A DNA stretch of 20,740 bases from a virus, in the IMG/VR virus record IMGVR_UViG_3300005663_000224, positions 1 to 20,740 of that record. The stretch is one strand, 5' to 3'. The notes under the pieces are model-generated. The model was not told where the DNA came from. It searched no databases and worked only from the letters and a program-made list of their open reading frames with translations. Positions 13,055 through 20,737 of the stretch are shown here, one piece after another. Position 1 is the first letter of the stretch; every line of letters begins with the position of its first letter. Both the position numbers and the translations under genes were made by a program.

Positions 13055-14350
13055 ATGGCAAGTGAACCTTCAAATGCTAAAACATTCTATGACCTGATAA
13101 TCCATGTAGCTGAGAAGTTACATATAGTAGATTACAGATCTAACGGGACATTGTTAATACCCACTGACCAGTATGGTTTCGAGTTATGTAAGCGGGTAGT
13201 CAATGGTGGTATAGAGATGTTCATAACTGACTGCCCTGAGAAGGGATGGCGTTGGATGCGTAGGTTGGCCCCGGTGACATTCGCCGTAACATATACCGGC
13301 ACAGCTACAAGTGGTGGTGCTACAACCTTGGTAGACAGTAGCATAGCCGATACATATGCTGATGACTTCTTCAACACATATAAGATATTTATAGAAGTTG
13401 GTACTGGTAAAGGTGAATCAGCCACTGTCACTGATTATACAGGTTCGTCTGGTACGTTCACGTTCTCGGCATTGTCTGGTGGTTCTACTCCTGATACTAC
13501 AACCAAGTATAGCATAGCCAGGTCGCTTAATGCTATAGACGGTGACGGTTCAAGATATTTGCTCCCGGCTAGTTTTGGTGGTACTGTAGATGGTAAGATC
13601 GAGTATGTAAAAGACACCAATCGCGGTAGGTATATAGAATGGGTAGATGAGGCTTTCATGCGGGCACGTAGGTCTATAACGCTTAATTCAGGCTACCCAT
13701 TATGGTCGGCTATACTGCCCAATGAGCCTACAAGTGAGAATCTATCGGCATCGCGTAGGTGGGAGATCATGTTCGATCCCAGACCTATAGCCGCTGATAC
13801 AGTACAGTTTCCATTCACATTGTATTTTGATAAGATGCTGATGGAAACTGGTACTGCTACTGCTGGTGCTGCAACTAGTCTTACGGACTCAAACAGGTGG
13901 GAAGTTGATGATTATTTTAATGACTGGATCTTGACTGTACGTGATGGACCTGGGCGAGGTGAGACAGCTACTATAACTGATTATACTGGGTCTACGGGTA
14001 AGTTTGATTTTACAGCATTGTCTGGTGGTAGTACACCCACTACCGCCAGTGTGTACACAGTAGAGCCAGCCGCTAATCTACATCCTGCCGGACATCAGTT
14101 TGACAATAGTATTAAATCTGCATGCTTAGCATATGCAGAATTGGAAGTTCAAGACGAGCATATAGATAATCAATGGACTGAATATTATCACAAAAAGGAT
14201 CTACCTAATGCTCATAAATTAGACAAGCGTTCAGCACCGAGAACACTCGGTAAGATGCTGGACAGAACCGTAAGCTTGCATCGTAGCATAGGTATGCCCC
14301 AACCGTATCGGAGCTATAACAATGTCACTACGGAGCATGATCAAGCATAA
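13055..14350 (+). CDS. Probable head-tail adaptor with a duplicated beta domain
   Basis: The 431-residue protein starts two bases after the previous stop, with AAGGAG upstream. A helical N-terminus (FELCKRVVNGGIEMFITDCP, GWRWMRR) and a helical C-terminus (FDNSIKSACLAYAELEVQDE, NQWTEYYHKKDL) resemble connectors that dock on the portal. Between them lie two copies of a beta module, residues 82-154 and 266-335. Each reads TATxGxATxLxDS, then DDxFN, GxGxGExATxTDYTGS, then ALSGGSTP. The copies alternate with unrelated beta segments, so this looks like domain duplication rather than a tandem array. It would link the portal to the tail nozzle. Connector identity is inferred from position and the WRWMRR-type N-terminus. 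Confidence 0.68.
   Translation: MASEPSNAKTFYDLIIHVAEKLHIVDYRSNGTLLIPTDQYGFELCKRVVNGGIEMFITDCPEKGWRWMRRLAPVTFAVTYTGTATSGGATTLVDSSIADTYADDFFNTYKIFIEVGTGKGESATVTDYTGSSGTFTFSALSGGSTPDTTTKYSIARSLNAIDGDGSRYLLPASFGGTVDGKIEYVKDTNRGRYIEWVDEAFMRARRSITLNSGYPLWSAILPNEPTSENLSASRRWEIMFDPRPIAADTVQFPFTLYFDKMLMETGTATAGAATSLTDSNRWEVDDYFNDWILTVRDGPGRGETATITDYTGSTGKFDFTALSGGSTPTTASVYTVEPAANLHPAGHQFDNSIKSACLAYAELEVQDEHIDNQWTEYYHKKDLPNAHKLDKRSAPRTLGKMLDRTVSLHRSIGMPQPYRSYNNVTTEHDQA
13298..13516 (+). repeat. Internal domain repeat, copy 1 (adaptor residues 82-154)
   Basis: Encodes the first copy of the GExATxTDYTGSxGxFxFxALSGGSTP module. Protein identity with the second copy is high in the second half of the module; at DNA level the stretch encoding ALSGGSTP is also similar (CATTGTCTGGTGG shared). 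Confidence 0.75.
13850..14059 (+). repeat. Internal domain repeat, copy 2 (adaptor residues 266-335)
   Basis: Second copy of the module at 13298-13516, with DNGPGxGE replaced by DGPGRGETATITDYTGSTG. The distance between copies is about 550 bases. Confidence 0.75.
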
Positions 14351-14359
14351 CAAGCATAA
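14342..14359 (+). repeat. 9-base tandem repeat at a gene junction
   Basis: CAAGCATAA occurs twice in a row and is followed by CAAGGAG, a third partial copy that supplies the Shine-Dalgarno sequence of the 14373 gene. The first copy contains the TAA stop of the adaptor gene. Slippage at this site would change the spacing between the two genes. Confidence 0.7.
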
Positions 14360-14372
14360 CAAGGAGAACAAA

Positions 14373-14843
14373 ATGGGATTAAACAGATCGAACGTAAAGT
14401 ATTATCTTGAGAATCAGATTGAGAGTGACAATCGAGGAGTAATGGGTAAGGTGTATGAGGAAGAGTTTACGCTTACCACAGCAGAGATCCTGGCGTTGTT
14501 TACCACGCCAAAAACACTCGTAGCCGCACCAGGGGCTAATAAGACACTTCAGTTTATGGGTGCCGTGGCCTTCTTGGATTTCAACAGTGTCGCATACGCT
14601 ACGTATGGTATCGTAACTGTTAAGTATACTGATGGTTCAGGCACAGCGGTAAGTGCACCTGTAGCCGCTGCTGTGTTGGTGCAGCAAGCTGATGATGCTG
14701 TGATAGAGGTTGCCCAGTTATCAGATGACGCAGAACTCACGCAGAACGCAGCATTGGTTCTTGCTGTTGATACTGGTAATCCAACAGCCGGTGACAGTCC
14801 GATTCGTTTCAAGATTTTCTACCGTATCTTGGATTTCAGTTAA
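14373..14843 (+). CDS. Small beta-rich virion protein candidate
   Basis: The 156-residue protein starts at ATG 14373, six bases after AAGGAG; an upstream in-frame ATG at 14322 lies inside the adaptor gene and is less likely. After a helical start (RSNVKYYLENQIESDNRG) it is beta-rich: FTLTTAEILALFTTPKTLV, TLQFMGAVAFLDFNSVAYAT, GIVTVKYTDGSGTAVSA and a final RFKIFYRILDF. This TTPKTLVxAPGANKT to FKIxYRI layout is familiar from small phage proteins of unknown role found among head-tail genes. A tail or head-surface component is likely by position. No catalytic residues are seen. Confidence 0.7.
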   Translation: MGLNRSNVKYYLENQIESDNRGVMGKVYEEEFTLTTAEILALFTTPKTLVAAPGANKTLQFMGAVAFLDFNSVAYATYGIVTVKYTDGSGTAVSAPVAAAVLVQQADDAVIEVAQLSDDAELTQNAALVLAVDTGNPTAGDSPIRFKIFYRILDFS

Positions 14844-14852
14844 TATTATCAG

Positions 14853-14871
14853 GGGAGGGTGCGTCCCTCCC
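14853..14871 (+). terminator. GC-rich 7-base hairpin before the 14886 gene
   Basis: GGGAGGG (14853-14859) pairs perfectly with CCCTCCC (14865-14871) around TGCGT. No T-run follows; instead AAAGGA, the ribosome binding site of the next gene, comes immediately after. It could be a weak terminator or a structure that tunes translation of the downstream gene. Confidence 0.5.
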
Positions 14872-14885
14872 AAAGGAATTATACT

Positions 14886-15107
14886 ATGGATTTAGCATTT
14901 CCATTCAGGGGTTATCATGTCGGAGTGAGTACTGAGAAACAACCTGAAGGTACCACTCCATATATACAGAACATGCGAATATTGTCTGTGCTTAACGGCA
15001 AGATAGTAGGTGGTCAGCGTGGTGGCCTACAGAAAGCGTATACGCAGCAGATAGGTGGCCTGGCTTCACCTGTAGTTTTCTTAACCTATATTACTGTGGT
15101 GGATTAA
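14886..15107 (+). CDS. N-terminal fragment of a tail nozzle/hub-like protein
   Basis: The 73-residue product starts at ATG 14886, eight bases after AAAGGA. It begins MDLAFPFRGYHVGVSTEKQP and contains TPYIQNMRILSVLNGKIVGG followed by QRGGLQKAYTQQIGG. This N-(V/M)R...GGQRGGL...YxxQIGG start is what I would expect at the beginning of a large beta-propeller tail protein, not in a stand-alone 73-residue protein. It stops at TAA 15105-15107, one base before the ATG of the 709-residue gene, whose later part resumes with KTYTKKLVAIGNHELWQ, a natural continuation. It is probably the separated N-terminus of that protein, translated as its own chain. It could also be non-functional; only expression data would tell. 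Confidence 0.65.
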   Translation: MDLAFPFRGYHVGVSTEKQPEGTTPYIQNMRILSVLNGKIVGGQRGGLQKAYTQQIGGLASPVVFLTYITVVD

Positions 15108-15108
15108 T

Positions 15109-15618
15109 ATGGCTGTTACACTAAGAGATAATTATTCAGGAACAGCAACACCGTATTTTGCATTAACTCTTAATGCTTCTACAGATTGGGCTTTTCAATC
15201 ATTTACTACTACTCAAGGATATTCATTAAGTAGAATAGATTTTTGGATGGCTAAAAATGTAGGCGGCAGCATTGGTACTTTAACTGTAGAGCTATATGCT
15301 TCCGATGGTAGCGGAGAACCTACTGGTGGTTTATTAGCTACTGGTACTATAGCAAATGCAGATGTTGGTGACACTTCCAGTTATTCTTGGGTTCTTTGTA
15401 CTTTAACATCATCTTATAATTTACTACCATCTACAAAATATATTATTATTTTACGAGGGGCATCACTTAATGGGGCCAATTATATTATATGGTCATACGA
15501 CGATGATGGTATAGGGGCATCTGACTTCGCTGGTGGAGACCAAGGATGGAGTACTGATAGTGGAAGTAATTGGTCTATTGATACGACACAAGATCAACTG
15601 TTCAGGTGCTACGGCGAT
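15109..15618 (+). mobile_element. Candidate inserted domain cassette splitting a tail gene
   Basis: These 510 bases encode the extra N-terminal domain of the 709-residue protein. Hand counts on sample 60-base lines give 30-33 percent GC, against about 43 percent in a line of the downstream part (16201-16260). The cassette lies exactly between two parts that look like one ancestral protein. No transposase, terminal repeat or intron feature was seen, so acquisition by recombination is the best guess. Confidence 0.45.
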
Positions 15619-17238
15619 ACTACCCCGCCTACAGATAAAACCTATACTAAAAAACTTGTAGCTATCGGCAACCATGAATTGTGGCAGGAGTCTGTAGCGG
15701 GTACCATGAGTGAACTTACAGCGGCTAATTCTGACTTCAATACTTCTAACAAACTCAATGCAGTAGTGGCCTTTCAGAAATTATTTATAGCTAATGAATC
15801 TGCTCTTAAGATAGCTGATTTCGTAAACGCTAAGATAGCTACTGCTGATGTAGGTTCTAACCCTCCACATCGTGACATAATACTTACGGGTGGTTCTTCC
15901 GGTGCTAAAATGGTGGTGGACTATATAACATCCACCAGCAGTGCGTGCACTATATATGGTAAGAGAACTACAACTGCTACATTCACAGCCGGTGAGACAG
16001 TGACAGGAACTAACCCATCTACTAGTCCATACGGTACCAGTGTGTCGTTTGTAATGACCGGTGTAGCTGAAGTAGCGGCACCACACTGGTACGACTGGAC
16101 TGTGTACGGTACTGATGCCACCAACTATGGTGCCATGCCAGCCAAAGCTTACCTGGTGTGTAATTTTATGGGATGCTTGATGTTGAGTGGCGATCCTAAC
16201 TACCCGCACCAATGGTATATGTCACGACAGCTTAATCCATTTGATTGGTTGTACGCACAAGATGATGCCCAGTCTGCTGTAGCTGGCAATGATGCTGATG
16301 CCGGTGAAGTAGGTGATATTATAAAAGTAAACATACCATACAAGGATGATTATGTTGTACATGCCTGTGCTAACACATTGTGGTATATGACCGGGCATCC
16401 ATGTGCCGGTGGCACTATTGTAGAACTTGACCTCACTACCGGGATATTAGGTGACCGTGCTTATTGTTGGGACGACAAAGGTAACCTATACATGATGTGT
16501 ACAGTAGGTTTGCTAAGAGTGCCACCTGGATTCGGGCCATTAGAGAACTTGACTATAGAACTGTGGCCTAATTTTATAGCTGATCTTGCATTTGACGCTT
16601 CACTACACAGGATTACTTTAGCGTTCAATCCTGAAGATAGAGGTGTACACATATTCAAGACTACGCTATCTAACGGTACCAGTTCTGCCTGGTGGTATGA
16701 TCTAAGAGTAGAAGGTTTGTTTCCTGATTCTTATTCTACTGATCACGGTGCGTTTTCGTCAGTATACTATCAGAGTGAAGATCCTAGTTATAGAAAATTG
16801 TTGATAGGGTGCAACGATGGGTATATAAGGTTCCTGGACAAAACTACTAAGAATGATGATAGCACAGCTATCGACAGTTATGTAGGCTTCGCACCCTTGG
16901 GCCTTAGTACGAGTATCAGGAAAGACGGCATAATTGAAAATATAGATGTGGTAACAGGCGGTGGTGAATCGAGTGGTTCATTAAGTGACTCTGATGATAT
17001 CTTATGTTCAGTGCATGTAGCACGCACAGCAGCCAAAATCATTGAAAAACTAGATGGTGGCACTGCTGCTAAATTTACTAAAACATTCTCAGGGCCTGGT
17101 TGGTCACGCAACAATATGGATCGTAGATCTGCACGTGGTCAATGGGGTGGCATAGTGCTGAGCAATAACACGGCTGGCGAAAGCTGGTCTATAGAAAGAT
17201 TGATTCTTGATACACGTGAAGTAGGAAGGAGCATATAG
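15109..17238 (+). CDS. Tail beta-propeller-like protein with an added N-terminal beta-sandwich domain
   Basis: The 709-residue protein starts one base after the previous stop (TAAtATG), so reinitiation or coupling is likely; only GGTGG is seen as a ribosome binding site. Residues 1-170 form a separate domain (QSFTTTQGYSLSRIDFWM, TVELYASDGSGEPTGGLLAT, STKYIIILRG, DQLFRCYG) of a type I recall as a repeated beta-sandwich in other phage and surface proteins. From residue 176 on the sequence looks like a beta-propeller tail hub or nozzle (KLVAIGNHELWQES, YLVCNFMGCLMLSGDPNYPH, NLYMMCTVGLLRVPPGFGP, KLLIGCNDGYIRFLDKTT). The N-terminal part has lower GC than its neighbours. In short-tailed phages such propellers form the nozzle below the adaptor. 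Confidence 0.65.
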   Translation: MAVTLRDNYSGTATPYFALTLNASTDWAFQSFTTTQGYSLSRIDFWMAKNVGGSIGTLTVELYASDGSGEPTGGLLATGTIANADVGDTSSYSWVLCTLTSSYNLLPSTKYIIILRGASLNGANYIIWSYDDDGIGASDFAGGDQGWSTDSGSNWSIDTTQDQLFRCYGDTTPPTDKTYTKKLVAIGNHELWQESVAGTMSELTAANSDFNTSNKLNAVVAFQKLFIANESALKIADFVNAKIATADVGSNPPHRDIILTGGSSGAKMVVDYITSTSSACTIYGKRTTTATFTAGETVTGTNPSTSPYGTSVSFVMTGVAEVAAPHWYDWTVYGTDATNYGAMPAKAYLVCNFMGCLMLSGDPNYPHQWYMSRQLNPFDWLYAQDDAQSAVAGNDADAGEVGDIIKVNIPYKDDYVVHACANTLWYMTGHPCAGGTIVELDLTTGILGDRAYCWDDKGNLYMMCTVGLLRVPPGFGPLENLTIELWPNFIADLAFDASLHRITLAFNPEDRGVHIFKTTLSNGTSSAWWYDLRVEGLFPDSYSTDHGAFSSVYYQSEDPSYRKLLIGCNDGYIRFLDKTTKNDDSTAIDSYVGFAPLGLSTSIRKDGIIENIDVVTGGGESSGSLSDSDDILCSVHVARTAAKIIEKLDGGTAAKFTKTFSGPGWSRNNMDRRSARGQWGGIVLSNNTAGESWSIERLILDTREVGRSI

Positions 17239-18014
17239 TGGTAGAGTATTCTAAATTATATCAGGAAGCCTTATCAGGATTAAAATCTGGTGGTAAAGAG
17301 CTTGAATCTGAATTAGCAGATATAGAAGCTGGTAAGAAGAGTGCCATAGCCGGAGGTCAGCAATCTCTTATTGGCGGCGGTCTTGGTGGGACTACTGTGA
17401 TGGGTGCTATACCATTAGCAGCAGAAAAAACAGCAGGGCGGGCACGGTTAGGTGCGAAGGGTCGTGCTGAAACAAGATATTGGTCTGCACTTATGTCGTT
17501 TGCCGGTCTCGCTGAAAGTGCCAGACAAGCAACATTAGACAGACAAGCCACCAGACAAAATATACTCTTAGAATCTAGATTAGGTCAACCCCCAAAACCT
17601 GGTACGGCGGCTAGTCCTTATGATGTTTTTGGGAGTTATAAAGAAGGTCGCGGACCTTCAAGTGGTGGTACCGGCACCGGTGGTGCTATGGCAGATGCGT
17701 TCCCAACGATGTATGGCACTTCGGGGGGCGGTGCTCCTAACGCACCTGATCCATTCGGTGGTATGGCTGGTGGCACTACGGGCGGCTACAACGCTCCTAG
17801 GGAATATGATCCATCTATGGTAGGAAAGTCATTGTGGGGACAGCAAGGATCTCAGGTACAGACACTCGAACAAGGTACACAACAGGCAGTGGCAGCAGGT
17901 TTGCCGCAATCAGCACAATCTGGTACTACATCCAGGACTATAACTAATGCAAGGACAGGACAGACCCACTCGGTAGTGGACCTGGTGGGTTCAAAGATGA
18001 AAAAACATATTTAG
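17238..18014 (+). CDS. Internal virion / ejection-type protein candidate
   Basis: The 258-residue protein begins with GTG at 17238, overlapping the upstream TAG by one base and placed after AAGGAG. Residues 1-115 are helical and alanine-rich (YSKLYQEALSGLKSGGKELE, ESELADIEAGKKSAIAGG, GLGGTTVMGAIP, AGLAESARQATLDRQ). Residues 116-235 are low-complexity Gly, Thr, Pro, Ser and Gln. The GGGLGGTTV followed by charged helices is a pattern I associate with small internal or core proteins of podoviruses, which are packed in the head and ejected. Position between the tail hub and the fibre fits. No lytic enzyme motif is seen. Confidence 0.6.
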   Translation: MVEYSKLYQEALSGLKSGGKELESELADIEAGKKSAIAGGQQSLIGGGLGGTTVMGAIPLAAEKTAGRARLGAKGRAETRYWSALMSFAGLAESARQATLDRQATRQNILLESRLGQPPKPGTAASPYDVFGSYKEGRGPSSGGTGTGGAMADAFPTMYGTSGGGAPNAPDPFGGMAGGTTGGYNAPREYDPSMVGKSLWGQQGSQVQTLEQGTQQAVAAGLPQSAQSGTTSRTITNARTGQTHSVVDLVGSKMKKHI

Positions 18015-18033
18015 CCCATGTACCATCGGGATA

Positions 18034-18045
18034 TAGGCTAGCCTA
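18034..18045. repeat. Perfect 12-base palindrome before the fibre gene
   Basis: TAGGCTAGCCTA ends two bases before the ATG at 18048 and covers the region where its weak ribosome binding site should be. TAGCC at 18012-18016 can also pair with the GGCTA of the palindrome, giving two alternative hairpins. It could limit fibre translation. Confidence 0.5.
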
Positions 18046-18047
18046 AT

Positions 18048-20723
18048 ATGTCAAGCAACAAAACATTACAAGTGCCGAAAGTAATACCAAACGATTGGGT
18101 CAGACTTAGGATTATCATAGATAAGCTTAAGCACCTGCGTCTGGGTGGTGGCTCCACTCCTGAGTTCGCAGGGATAAAGTTAACAGGGTTAACAGATGAC
18201 TCGTTGATATACCCTTCAGGTGGAGGTACACTAACTTCTCTCGGTGTAGCCGCCAATGGACAACTGCCCATAGGTAGTACTGGTGCTACTCCTGTGCTAG
18301 CTACGATAACAGGTACCACAGATCACATTAGCGTCACCAATGGTGCCGGGAGCATTGCCCTTGATCTGGACACCAATACACAGACCTTGCTTGGCTCGTT
18401 CAATGGTATGATGCTGGAGAAGTTGGATTTTACAATCAGCGAAGCTGGAGGTACGGTAACAGGCTCACTCGAACAGGATAGTGGTGGGGACTTAACACAA
18501 CGATTCTCTGATGGGTACACTACGCTTGATTGCACTCCTGCTCTTACAATAGATTTAACAGCTTATGTGGGGACAAATGCAGTTCCAAAAGTAGTCTATG
18601 TGTATATATTACAATCAGCAAAGACAGTAATGGCTGCATCAAATTCAGATTGGCCCGCTACCGAGCATATTAGAATAGCTAATCTCTTATTGAAAAGTGC
18701 TGCGACTACGGGAACTGATGGGGGTGCTTTAGTAAATCGAAATTGGAATGACTTTGCATTTGATGGCGTCTCTCAGGGACATATTACTCATATAGAAAAC
18801 AGAATCAGACAAGAACCTACCCAGTGGGATTCCGGTGTTGCTCTAACCTTGAAAAATTCTGCGGGTGCTGCGTTAAATACAGGTAACTCTTCCACAGCAG
18901 TAGAAATAGTTACAACAGCGGGGACTGCGTATCAACTTCATAAACATACATTTCCTGCATTTGATATGTACACTACGGCAACAGATGATGCCCATATTGT
19001 TAATCAGCCTACAGATGAAGGCGGGGCTTATGAGACTACGGCGGATTTGGTTACAGATGTAACGCATTATGTTGATGGTACGGCGGCTGGTGTAGCTATA
19101 GGCATTAATAAATATTTCAATCTGGTAATATGGGGAATACAGAACCGCATGGGGGAGGCTTCTCATGTAATGATAAATCTTCCTACAGGACAGTATAATA
19201 CATCAGCCGATGCTACATCAGATATAGATGGAACATCTATATATGACATCCCTGCACTATCCAAGGGGGTGGGATTCTTGATAGCCCGATTGACCTTTAG
19301 GTTGATAGCTGGCTCTCAATGGACATATATTGCACAGGAGGATTTGAGGGGTCAAGTTCCACCTGTGTCTGCGGGAGTAGGTGTAACGACAACAGATCAT
19401 GCTCTACTTGCTAATCTTGATTTCGCAAGTGCAGGACACACAGGTTTCCAGGCACAGGGCGATGTGCTTGATGATCTTAATACACTTGGTCAAGTTGGTG
19501 CCAACAGTGAATTTCTGGTAGGTACTGGTGCGGGTACATTAGCATGGGAATCAGGAACGACTGCAAGAACTTCGATAGGACTTGGTACAGGGGATAGTCC
19601 ACAATTTGCTGGATTAACAATTCTAACAACGGGTGAAATCAACTTCCGAGACACTGACATATCTATAGGTTCAACCCTCTTTGACGGTATTCTTGATATA
19701 AGTGCTGATATTGAAGTTGACTTCTTTTATGACAACGCTGATGTAGGAGATGCAGTTGACGGGCAAAGTGTTTATATTTATAGACGGGCGGCAGTGGGGG
19801 ATGACTATATAAGATTATATGTTGATAGCGACAGGAAGGGGTCAATTAATTTTAATGGTGTTGATTTGCTTCAATTATCAACTACTGCCGTGACAGTGAA
19901 TGGAGCTATTGAATTAGGTCATGCTTCTGATACCACATTAGCAAGAGCTACTGCTGGTAATGTTAATATTGAAGGCAAACTTGTTTATCGTGCAGATGGT
20001 ACAGATGTTCCTATAGCAGATGGTGGTTCAGGACAATCAACTGCTCAGTTAGCTATTAATGCTTTGTCTGCTGTGAGTGGTGCAACTAACGAACATGTAT
20101 TGACTAAGGATACTGGGACGGGGAATGCCATATTCAAAGCTGCTGCTGGTGGTGGGTCAGATGTGAAGGTTGGCGTTGATGTTGGAGCTACGGCAGGATT
20201 TTTAGGTGCAGCCAGTGGGGATGGTGTATTAAGAACTGGAAGTAAATTATCTTATACAGATGGTGGAAATTTTGTCACTATAGATACAGTATTAGGTACA
20301 AGGTTCAGTGCGTACCAGGTTGTTGCGGATGCTCAGTCTATAACCAGAATTACATACACTAAAATATTATTTCCTACAGAAGATTGGGATATAGGTGGTG
20401 AGTTTGCAAGTAGTAGGTTCACACCCACTGTTGCTGGTTATTACAGAGCAAGCATGGGTGTTACAATGTTGGGTATGGCAGATGGTGACTACATAGAAGC
20501 TGGTTTATATAGAAATACTATATTTGCTGATGGAATTGCTCGTAATATTGTTATTCTTGGCGGCAGCGGAGCTGCCGCCATAAATGCCATAAGAGTTTTT
20601 TACTTAAACGGCTCTACGGATTATCTCGAATGCTATGTATACCATGATAGTGCCACCAGCAAAAGCACTCAAGGACACGATACCGCTTATCCTACATTCT
20701 TTGACGCGGAAAGAGTAGGGTAG
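18048..20723 (+). CDS. Tail fibre / receptor-binding protein with C1q-like C-terminus
   Basis: The 891-residue protein begins with a short basic N-terminus (SSNKTLQVPKVIPNDWVRLR) that may dock on the tail. Repeated Gly/Thr-rich beta segments follow, including the fibre motif pairs STPEFAGIKLTG (36-47) and DSPQFAGLTI (516-525) and GHASDTTLARATAGNVNIEG (624-643). Residues about 118-435 form a distinct module with YFNLVIWGIQNR and an HKH motif (298-300). The C-terminal 140 residues (ILFPTEDWDIGGEF, SRFTPTVAGYYRASMGVTM, GDYIEAGLYRN) look like a C1q/TNF-type jelly roll, a trimeric tip that often binds ligands. No S74 chaperone is seen. The ribosome binding site is weak and embedded in a palindrome. 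It should decide host recognition. Confidence 0.8.
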   Translation: MSSNKTLQVPKVIPNDWVRLRIIIDKLKHLRLGGGSTPEFAGIKLTGLTDDSLIYPSGGGTLTSLGVAANGQLPIGSTGATPVLATITGTTDHISVTNGAGSIALDLDTNTQTLLGSFNGMMLEKLDFTISEAGGTVTGSLEQDSGGDLTQRFSDGYTTLDCTPALTIDLTAYVGTNAVPKVVYVYILQSAKTVMAASNSDWPATEHIRIANLLLKSAATTGTDGGALVNRNWNDFAFDGVSQGHITHIENRIRQEPTQWDSGVALTLKNSAGAALNTGNSSTAVEIVTTAGTAYQLHKHTFPAFDMYTTATDDAHIVNQPTDEGGAYETTADLVTDVTHYVDGTAAGVAIGINKYFNLVIWGIQNRMGEASHVMINLPTGQYNTSADATSDIDGTSIYDIPALSKGVGFLIARLTFRLIAGSQWTYIAQEDLRGQVPPVSAGVGVTTTDHALLANLDFASAGHTGFQAQGDVLDDLNTLGQVGANSEFLVGTGAGTLAWESGTTARTSIGLGTGDSPQFAGLTILTTGEINFRDTDISIGSTLFDGILDISADIEVDFFYDNADVGDAVDGQSVYIYRRAAVGDDYIRLYVDSDRKGSINFNGVDLLQLSTTAVTVNGAIELGHASDTTLARATAGNVNIEGKLVYRADGTDVPIADGGSGQSTAQLAINALSAVSGATNEHVLTKDTGTGNAIFKAAAGGGSDVKVGVDVGATAGFLGAASGDGVLRTGSKLSYTDGGNFVTIDTVLGTRFSAYQVVADAQSITRITYTKILFPTEDWDIGGEFASSRFTPTVAGYYRASMGVTMLGMADGDYIEAGLYRNTIFADGIARNIVILGGSGAAAINAIRVFYLNGSTDYLECYVYHDSATSKSTQGHDTAYPTFFDAERVG

Positions 20724-20731
20724 TTTTAATA

Positions 20732-20737
20732 AAGGAG
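20732..20737 (+). promoter_or_regulatory. Shine-Dalgarno sequence of a gene beyond the window
   Basis: AAGGAG lies in the last ten bases, after a 17-base gap following the fibre stop. Its distance to the edge implies that a further rightward gene starts within a few bases outside the window. Confidence 0.6.

Noticed and set aside
15074-15110. Programmed -1 frameshift joining the 73- and 709-residue genes
   Set aside because: The second frame is +1 relative to the first, the possible overlap is only about 20 bases (a stop lies at 15082 in the second frame), and no slippery heptamer fits. Separate starts or coupling are simpler.
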